This document shows, piece by piece, positions 1 to 4,893 of a stretch of DNA of 14,761 nucleotides. The notes beneath the pieces are model-generated. The model was not told the DNA's origin, ran no database searches, and saw only the letters and a list, made by a program, of their open reading frames with translations. This stretch comes from an uncultured Alphaproteobacteria bacterium (GTDB lineage Bacteria; Pseudomonadota; Alphaproteobacteria; Rs-D84). The stretch spans positions 1 through 14,761 of the forward strand of contig CAMZDE010000023.1 of the NCBI GenBank assembly GCA_947305255.1, written 5' to 3'. Within the stretch, counting starts at the first letter, position 1, and every line of letters starts with the position of its first letter. A program made the position numbers and the translations under genes.

Positions 1-54
1 ACCCACGACCTCTACGATGCGAACGTAGCGCTCTATCAACTGAGCTACAACCCC
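1..54 (-). tRNA. tRNA-Ala (CGC), 3' part cut off by window edge
   Basis: Read on the minus strand, this gives an acceptor 5' strand GGGGTTG, a D-stem GCTC/GAGC around a D-loop, and a 5-bp anticodon stem CTACG/CGTAG around the loop TTCGCAT. The anticodon is CGC, so it reads GCG alanine codons. The variable region and the start of the T-stem follow, then the window ends, so about 22 nt plus CCA are missing. No separate promoter is apparent just upstream. It probably shares the transcript of the tRNA-Leu gene that precedes it. Its first 10 nt and 9 nt of upstream flank are duplicated at 187-205. Confidence 0.93.
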
Positions 55-205
55 AGAACTTTTACTTTTTCAACTGAGTCCGCCTTCGCCATTCTTAAAA
101 AACAAAACCGCTTTCCAAGAATTTGTTCGGCTACGGCGCGATGCTCAATTTTCGTTTCCTCGCTTTGTGCTCGGTGAAAATTGGCACTACAACCCCAGAA
201 CTTTT
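45..205. repeat. 19-bp direct repeat (45-63 and 187-205) bracketing a 123-bp spacer insert
   Basis: The 19-base string CTACAACCCCAGAACTTTT occurs at 45-63 and again at 187-205, so the period is 142 bp. The first copy contains the first 10 nt of tRNA-Ala plus 9 nt of upstream flank; the second lies 8 nt beyond the CCA end of tRNA-Leu. Similarity extends a little further with a two-base gap (GTAAAA against GTAAAAAA). The intervening 64-186 carries internal inverted repeats (CAATTTTC/GAAAATTG on the minus strand) and imperfect ends (TTTTCACCGAG against CTCAGTTGAAAA). This looks like a small insertion or tandem duplication between two formerly adjacent tRNA genes. The mechanism is not established. 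Confidence 0.7.
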
Positions 206-212
206 TTACATA

Positions 213-299
213 TGGTGGGCATAAGAAGACTCGAACTTCCAAGGTATTGCTACCACTAGTACCTGAAACTAGCGCGTCTACCAATTCCGCCATATGCCC
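213..299 (-). tRNA. tRNA-Leu (CAG), complete, CCA encoded
   Basis: The minus strand gives a perfect 7-bp acceptor stem GGGCATA/TATGCCC, discriminator A and an encoded CCA (213-215). The D-arm is leucine-like (GGCGGAATTGGTAGACGC). The anticodon stem CTAGT/ACTAG encloses the loop TTCAGGT, giving anticodon CAG. A long class II variable arm (TGGTAGCAATACC) and a T-arm with TTCGAGT follow. The length is 87 nt including CCA. It is led by a good promoter 16 nt upstream and is probably cotranscribed with the downstream tRNA-Ala. Confidence 0.96.
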
Positions 300-314
300 G
301 TTAAAGCACAGCAA

Positions 315-343
315 ATAATAACCTATATCATTCCACTTTGCAA
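315..343 (-). promoter_or_regulatory. sigma70-type promoter for tRNA-Leu/tRNA-Ala
   Basis: On the minus strand a -35 TTGCAA (338-343, 4/6) and a -10 TATTAT (315-320, 5/6) are separated by exactly 17 bp. The expected start near 308 leaves a leader of about 9 nt before the tRNA-Leu 5' end at 299. Confidence 0.65.
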
Positions 344-383
344 CAAGAAAAATTGAAAAAGTTTGACACCGTATAGCTCACCA

Positions 384-1847
384 TTACTTAGAAGCTTTTA
401 TCATATCTGTTAGCATCAAATCGACTGTTTTTTTCCACGAAAATTGTTTCGCGCGTTTCAGGCCAGCCGAAATCATACGGTTACGATATGTGTTATCAAA
501 ATAATATTTCTCATACGCTGATATATGCTGTCTATCGCTATCCCAATCGACCTTTATTGCCGCATTACCAACGACTTCGGGTAACGAAGAATTATTTGAT
601 GTAATGACAGGGCAACCGCACGCTAAAGCCTCTAATACAGGCAAACCAAAACCTTCGTATTGAGATGTATAAACAAACCATTCTGCCCCTGAATATAATG
701 GCGCAAGGTCTTCATCATCAATATAACCAGCACGTATAATTTTATCTTTATATTTACCCAAATTATGTATTTCAGATTCTATTTTCCCGATAAACTCATC
801 CCAATGACCGCCACCTAAAACAAAAACCATATCATCAATTTTATTTTTTTTAATAAACTCTATAAATGTGCGCACTACACGAATTAGATTTTTACGCGGT
901 TCCAAAGAACACAACGAAAACACATATTTTTTATTTGTTGGCAAATTGTATTTTTTTAATGCTTGCTCTGTCTCTTTGCGCGAACAGGGGTGAAATGTCT
1001 CCGCACACGCTAATAACGTTACATCTATTTGGTATGGGCGCAATTCTGGTACCAATTTTAAAAAATCATTCTTTGTACAAAGAGAATTAGCAAAATACTT
1101 GTCCTTTGGATGTTCTTTCATGTATTGTATTACTTGTTCCAGCCAATATTGACCGTTGCTGCTCTTTATAGCCACCTCAAAATATTGAGGCAAAAGAAAA
1201 GGGATAACATCATGAATCAACGTATATTTTTTTATTTTATCATTGTTACTAAAAACATCCGGTACCTTAAAACATGGAGAAAAATATAAATCAGGATTAT
1301 TCATGCGTTTTTGGCCCAAAAAGCATATAATTCTATACGGAACAAACATTATGATTTTCAACAACACCCCCACATAATGCCATATCATGGCCCACATCTT
1401 ATGTCCCGATTCTCGAGATTTTATTTTAAGATTTATTACACAATCAACCAGTTTGCTACGCTTATTAGACAAAACGAACTGATTTGGAATAAAAAATAAT
1501 ATACGCGAAAACAAAGCAATACCATAAAAACATGCGCCTATTACTTTGAAACCAGATGCGCGAAAACTGTCTCTGACAAAAAACAAATAATCCGTCTGTT
1601 TTTCGAACCATGTTTTATGTTTTGATATATTTAAGATTGGTACATTTCTAAATTCTGTTAAACAATTGTTAATCGCGTATCTGAGACGATTACGAAGCCC
1701 CGGCTCACAATAGAAAAACATCTTTATTTTTTTATTGGCGTTAAATATTTTTGCTATGTTATACGCCGTAAAATATATTCCACTACGGCCAGCATTTTTG
1801 TCTGCGGCATTGGCTAAGATTGTAGCATCAAACACTAAATTTTTCAT
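384..1847 (-). CDS. GT4-family glycosyltransferase with hydrophobic insert
   Basis: 487 aa. The C-terminal half is a typical GT-B, group 1 (GT4) glycosyltransferase domain. It has SLEPRKNL near residues 314-321 (phosphate-binding Arg/Lys) and the EX7E motif at E398/E406 (EGFGLPVLE), followed by ACGCPVITSNNSSLPEVVG. It would transfer a sugar from a nucleotide-sugar donor during LPS/capsule-type glycan assembly at the inner face of the inner membrane; donor and acceptor cannot be read from sequence. The N-terminal domain carries unusual hydrophobic stretches at about 101-120 and 151-177, which suggests membrane association. The ATG start follows AAGGGG 7 nt upstream, a site that overlaps the end of the preceding gene. 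It is the last gene of the operon and no clear terminator follows it. Confidence 0.88.
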   Translation of the reverse strand: MKNLVFDATILANAADKNAGRSGIYFTAYNIAKIFNANKKIKMFFYCEPGLRNRLRYAINNCLTEFRNVPILNISKHKTWFEKQTDYLFFVRDSFRASGFKVIGACFYGIALFSRILFFIPNQFVLSNKRSKLVDCVINLKIKSRESGHKMWAMIWHYVGVLLKIIMFVPYRIICFLGQKRMNNPDLYFSPCFKVPDVFSNNDKIKKYTLIHDVIPFLLPQYFEVAIKSSNGQYWLEQVIQYMKEHPKDKYFANSLCTKNDFLKLVPELRPYQIDVTLLACAETFHPCSRKETEQALKKYNLPTNKKYVFSLCSLEPRKNLIRVVRTFIEFIKKNKIDDMVFVLGGGHWDEFIGKIESEIHNLGKYKDKIIRAGYIDDEDLAPLYSGAEWFVYTSQYEGFGLPVLEALACGCPVITSNNSSLPEVVGNAAIKVDWDSDRQHISAYEKYYFDNTYRNRMISAGLKRAKQFSWKKTVDLMLTDMIKASK

Positions 1848-1851
1848 AATA

Positions 1852-3102
1852 TTACCCCTTTTTGTTATTTGATGTAAAAAACTTGTCTATTGCGGCATTA
1901 AACTTATCTGAATTAAAATTTTTTCGAACAAACTTTTGTGCTCTTTGACCAAGTTGTTTACCCTTATCGGGATAATCGTACAAATATCTCATGCTTTTTG
2001 CCGCGGTTTCTACATTTGGTTCCGGCCATAAATTAACATTTTTATATGCAGCCAAATCTATTTCTTTCGGCCTAATCATTTTATAATCTACCATCAAAGC
2101 GGTTTCTGGTTTTGTAAAATCTGTGTTTCCGCCATAATTCGTTGCGATAACAGGCTTTGCCATTGCCATTGCTTCCATCATACCCAACCCCAAACCTTCG
2201 CCCCTATGTAAAGATATATAAACATCGCAACAATTAATCAAAGAATACATCTGTTCATCAGTCAAATCTTCTTCTATTAAAATTACATTTTCATCTAATC
2301 CAAAATCTGTTATTTTAGAACGCAGGCGTTTTACTAAATCAGGCGCATAACATGCCCCCACGGTTTTTATTACCAATTTTGTATTTACAGGTTTATACGG
2401 GAAAGCTTGAACAAAAGCCTGTAAGGTTCCTTCGGGATTTTTTCTGAAATACGACGATTTATAAGAAAAATTAAAGAAGAACACAAAATCATCAAATTTT
2501 ATGCCATATTTTTGTCGCACTTCGTTTTTATTTGCCAATTTTGTAACATCAATATCCAAGGGATAAGGCAAAACATATATCGGTATTTTCTGGGGTGCAA
2601 TTTTACGAAAATAATTCGCACAAAAAGTTGAAAACGTTGCGACACCAGCAATGTTCGTAAAAGCATACTTTCGGCATTGTTTCATACCGGACTCAAATTC
2701 CCAAACTAACAATGGGACTATGTTGTAAATGGGGTTTTTGATAAAATCAGACGTAGAAAAAACAATTTGTGTTTTATAATGCGGTGAACACTTTACATAC
2801 AAATCAGTAAGTTCACAGTTATCAAATTTGATATTAGATTTTTTCAAACTCTCTATAGCTGTCCGCCCCGTTTTACCTTCTCCGGAAATATCACCGATTT
2901 CAATGATACTAACACCATCCTCGCACAGAGTAACAGCTGTTTTAAAACGACTGTATATTTTAATAGCAAATAAATATATTCTATTAAAAGAATACGCGTC
3001 AGATATAAATTTTTGCTGTTTCAAATATCTTATCCCACAAAAATAATATTTTTTTGTATGAACACCATTATCATCAAATTCTACTTTTTTGAATATTTTC
3101 AT
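1852..3102 (-). CDS. GT4-family glycosyltransferase
   Basis: 416 aa when begun at ATG 3102. A longer reading opens at 3138, but 3102 has a GGAG site 6 nt upstream that overlaps the stop of the GT2 gene, so I prefer it. The C-terminal GT-B domain has the EX7E motif at E302/E310 (EGLGLGMME), then AMAKPVIATNYGGNTDF, typical of GT4 retaining enzymes. YKSSYFRKNPEGTLQAF fits the donor-phosphate-binding loop. The first about 55 residues carry two short aromatic/basic motifs (KKYYFCGIRYLK and RIYLFAIKIYSRFK) resembling the C-terminus of the neighbouring GT2. It is probably a cytoplasmic, membrane-associated step of surface glycan synthesis. Spacing is 2 nt from the GT2 stop and 4 nt to the next GT4 start, so translation is likely coupled. 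The sugar specificity is unknown. Confidence 0.87.
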   Translation of the reverse strand: MKIFKKVEFDDNGVHTKKYYFCGIRYLKQQKFISDAYSFNRIYLFAIKIYSRFKTAVTLCEDGVSIIEIGDISGEGKTGRTAIESLKKSNIKFDNCELTDLYVKCSPHYKTQIVFSTSDFIKNPIYNIVPLLVWEFESGMKQCRKYAFTNIAGVATFSTFCANYFRKIAPQKIPIYVLPYPLDIDVTKLANKNEVRQKYGIKFDDFVFFFNFSYKSSYFRKNPEGTLQAFVQAFPYKPVNTKLVIKTVGACYAPDLVKRLRSKITDFGLDENVILIEEDLTDEQMYSLINCCDVYISLHRGEGLGLGMMEAMAMAKPVIATNYGGNTDFTKPETALMVDYKMIRPKEIDLAAYKNVNLWPEPNVETAAKSMRYLYDYPDKGKQLGQRAQKFVRKNFNSDKFNAAIDKFFTSNNKKG

Positions 3103-3104
3103 TT

Positions 3105-3956
3105 TTATCTCCATTTGATTTTCAAAACAGGCAAACATTCAAACAGGTAAATTTTATTATCCTTGATTTTTAGTAAAGGAATTCCTAAAAAACGTAATCT
3201 GAAACATGTTCCTACAAATTTAGTATGCATAACCTGTTTCGCATATTCTAAGTATTTACTGCATAATTCCATTCTTATGTTAGCAGCTGCTTCTTCACGT
3301 TCAAGACTCATCCGATTTGATGTATTGTTTCCAAACCAACGATATTTAACCAAAACATTTTGTATATTATAAAAATGCGTAACATCCATTAGCCGCGCCC
3401 ATAATCTGTAATCTTCGGCAGGCGTATAAAATTCTTCGTATTCTATATTGTTATCAATCAACACAGATTTTCTTATCATCGCCGCCGTATGCATAACATG
3501 ACAATTACTCATTAAAGATATCCGTATTTCAGAATCATATTCCGGTTGAGTCCAAAATTCTCCGTTATGTTTTTTATCGCCAAATTTTTCCAGCCATCCC
3601 GAAACCACACCAACATATGGGTGTGCGTCCAGATAGGCGACTTCTTGTTCCAAGCGTGTCGGTAAAGAAATATCATCATGATCAAATATGGCCAGATATT
3701 CACCTGTTGCTAATTTCAATAATTTATTACGTGACGGCGTTATACCAAGATTACGTTCATTTTTGTAATATTTTATACGTTTATCGTTTTTGACGTATTC
3801 AAAAACTATGTTTTCTATTTCTTGGTTGTCGGGACTATCATTCAAAATCAAAAATTCAAAATCCGTAAATGTCTGGGATAAAATTGATTCTATCATCTCT
3901 CGCAAATGCACGGGATTAGTATTATAAATCGGGGTTAATACAGATACTTTTGGCAT
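3105..3956 (-). CDS. GT2-family (GT-A fold) glycosyltransferase
   Basis: 283 aa. The N-terminal GT-A domain opens with PKVSVLTPIYNTNP and has SILSQTFTDFEFLILND (acidic donor-binding residue at D40). A metal-binding DXD-type motif, DHDD, lies at residues 92-95 within YLAIFDHDDISLPTR. This is the common arrangement of family 2 inverting transferases that extend LPS, capsule or glycoprotein glycans from nucleotide sugars. The C-terminal tail (about 250-283) carries the motifs LGIPLLKIK and KIYLFECLPVLKIK, probably an amphipathic membrane-contact element. A weak GAGA ribosome site lies upstream of the ATG. The gene is 20 nt after the recombinase-like gene and its stop is merged with the ribosome site of the next gene, so these genes form one operon. 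Substrate unknown. Confidence 0.9.
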   Translation of the reverse strand: MPKVSVLTPIYNTNPVHLREMIESILSQTFTDFEFLILNDSPDNQEIENIVFEYVKNDKRIKYYKNERNLGITPSRNKLLKLATGEYLAIFDHDDISLPTRLEQEVAYLDAHPYVGVVSGWLEKFGDKKHNGEFWTQPEYDSEIRISLMSNCHVMHTAAMIRKSVLIDNNIEYEEFYTPAEDYRLWARLMDVTHFYNIQNVLVKYRWFGNNTSNRMSLEREEAAANIRMELCSKYLEYAKQVMHTKFVGTCFRLRFLGIPLLKIKDNKIYLFECLPVLKIKWR

Positions 3957-3976
3957 TTTGTTCTCTTTAATCTTGT

Positions 3977-4525
3977 TTAGTTTTGTGAGCTAAGGAAACG
4001 TTTGATTGTTGGGGCTGAAACCTTCATTTTCTTTGCGATTGCATACATGCTGAAACCATTGTTATACATATCCCAGACCGCTTTTTCGCGACCGTCTAAA
4101 ATATGTGTTTTATTTCTATCGCCAATTCGACGACCCGAAAAAGCGCGTTTTGTGGCACTTTCCGCGGTTTTATTAGACCAAAAATTGAAACGTATATCTT
4201 CGTATGCGGCGATTGCATACCCCAAAGCATTCATATCCATCGTGCTATCAATATGGTATTCGCTGGTCACGGAATATAGATTCACGCCATTTCTAACAAG
4301 ATGCATGATAAACGCGCGCAAAAAGGACATTTTCTGACATAGGCAACTCCACGCATAACAAACGACCGTATCGCCAGATTGAAACAGTAAAATATTTGGA
4401 TTGCTGTTAAAAGATATGAATTTATCAACAGGGATTTCGTGTAATCTGGCAAATTGCAAAATGCCACTACGCTGGTCTTGCGCGCTTAAACTTTTGTGTC
4501 CTTCGAAAATCAAACCATAAACCAT
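3977..4525 (-). CDS. Serine-recombinase homologue without catalytic residues, probable DNA-binding regulator
   Basis: 182 aa from ATG 4525; a TTG-initiated reading from 4555 would run through the terminator and is not favoured. The start MVYG aligns with the MVYGYIRVS opening of Mpi/Hin-type invertases. The middle (YAIAAYEDIRFNFWSNKTAESATKRA) matches the long E-helix region, and residues about 143-182 form a Hin-like helix-turn-helix (AIAKKMKVSAPTIKRFL). The catalytic residues are gone: the RVS position reads F7-E8-G9, so the nucleophilic Ser is Gly and the Arg is Phe. The LSRLGR motif reads WSCLCQ (residues 59-64), and the segment carrying the other conserved Arg (ISGTK region) is shortened. 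The frame is intact, so this is not a decaying pseudogene by frameshift. Recombination activity is very unlikely. A role as a DNA- or RNA-binding regulator of the glycosyltransferase operon it heads is inference. Confidence 0.75.
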   Translation of the reverse strand: MVYGLIFEGHKSLSAQDQRSGILQFARLHEIPVDKFISFNSNPNILLFQSGDTVVCYAWSCLCQKMSFLRAFIMHLVRNGVNLYSVTSEYHIDSTMDMNALGYAIAAYEDIRFNFWSNKTAESATKRAFSGRRIGDRNKTHILDGREKAVWDMYNNGFSMYAIAKKMKVSAPTIKRFLSSQN

Positions 4526-4541
4526 CTTCGCCCCGCGATAC

Positions 4542-4568
4542 AAAAAGACCGCCAAAAAATCGGCAGTC
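4542..4568 (-). terminator. Rho-independent terminator/attenuator before the recombinase-like gene
   Basis: The minus-strand transcript would form GACTGCC (4568-4562), an 8-nt loop, then GGCGGTC (4553-4547), a 7-bp stem with one G-U pair, followed by TTTTT (4546-4542). It lies 17 nt before the ATG at 4525. No good promoter is visible between it and that gene, so expression of the glycan operon probably needs readthrough. The 5' arm overlaps a segment (4566-4575) that can pair perfectly with 4636-4645. Confidence 0.7.
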
Positions 4569-4761
4569 GGGGAGTTGCTAAATCAGAGAATTAATGATTT
4601 CGTGGCTTTCGGTTTTTCCTGTTGTATAACACACGACTCCCCGACCATAAGTATCAGGGGACACAGCAACAAATACATCACTGTGACATGGTTTTAACGA
4701 TGCAATTGCACCGAATTCTCTGAGCCTAGCATAGCCCCGAATCCACCCGCATGGATCCGGC
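4542..4761 (-). ncRNA. Candidate structured RNA (sRNA or leader/attenuator), about 220 nt
   Basis: The segment lies between an extended -10 promoter and a Rho-independent terminator and is visibly GC-richer than its flanks. Minus-strand pairings: a 5' hairpin of 9 bp with a 6-nt loop (4752-4760 with 4737-4745); 6 bp closed by AATT (4708-4713 with 4698-4703); 5 bp CACAG/CTGTG (4681-4685 with 4662-4666); a perfect 10-bp long-range pair 4714-4723 with 4583-4592, continued by TGCTA/TAGCA (4727-4731 with 4576-4580); and a second perfect 10-bp pair 4636-4645 with 4566-4575. The two long pairs cross in order A-B-A'-B', so they imply a pseudoknot or alternative folds. The second competes with the terminator stem. 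I do not recognise a known family (not tmRNA, RNase P or SRP by their conserved segments). A 61-codon reading frame (4578-4763) overlaps it but has atypical codons. Confidence 0.5.
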
Positions 4762-4765
4762 ATTC

Positions 4766-4793
4766 ATTGTATCATAAACATGACAAAAAGCAA
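4766..4793 (-). promoter_or_regulatory. Extended -10 promoter driving the structured leader and glycan operon
   Basis: The minus strand reads TGATACAAT: -10 TACAAT (4766-4771, 5/6) with a TGn extension. A weaker -35 TTGCTT (4788-4793) is 16 bp upstream. The predicted start is at about 4759-4763, at the foot of the 9-bp 5' hairpin. It is the only good promoter candidate seen upstream of the recombinase-like and glycosyltransferase genes. Confidence 0.55.
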
Positions 4794-4893
4794 CCATATT
4801 ATTTTCTTTTTATAAACGTTGTTATTTTTTATAAAAATTTATGTGATTTTGCTTGCTATATTTTTTAGAAATTTGCTAAACTTTGTACCAGAG

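Noticed and set aside
45..314. 89-codon minus-strand reading frame
   Set aside because: It runs through the complete tRNA-Leu and into the tRNA-Ala gene, so it is a chance frame.
3103..3138. Upstream start for the middle glycosyltransferase at 3138
   Set aside because: It overlaps the GT2 gene by 34 nt and has no better ribosome site than the GGAG-led ATG at 3102.
4542..4761. Identity as tmRNA, 6S RNA, RNase P RNA or SRP RNA
   Set aside because: None of the conserved segments I know of these RNAs is present. A brief CCCCTGA resemblance to the 6S bubble is too short to count. Only a covariance-model search could settle this.
4578..4763. 61-codon minus-strand reading frame (MPDPCGWIRGYA...) upstream of the recombinase-like gene
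   Set aside because: It lies wholly in the structured RNA candidate. Its codons (CGG, GGG, AGG, CTC, AGA) are unlike the neighbouring genes, the predicted transcript starts at or inside its ATG, and it has no ribosome site. A small peptide is not excluded.
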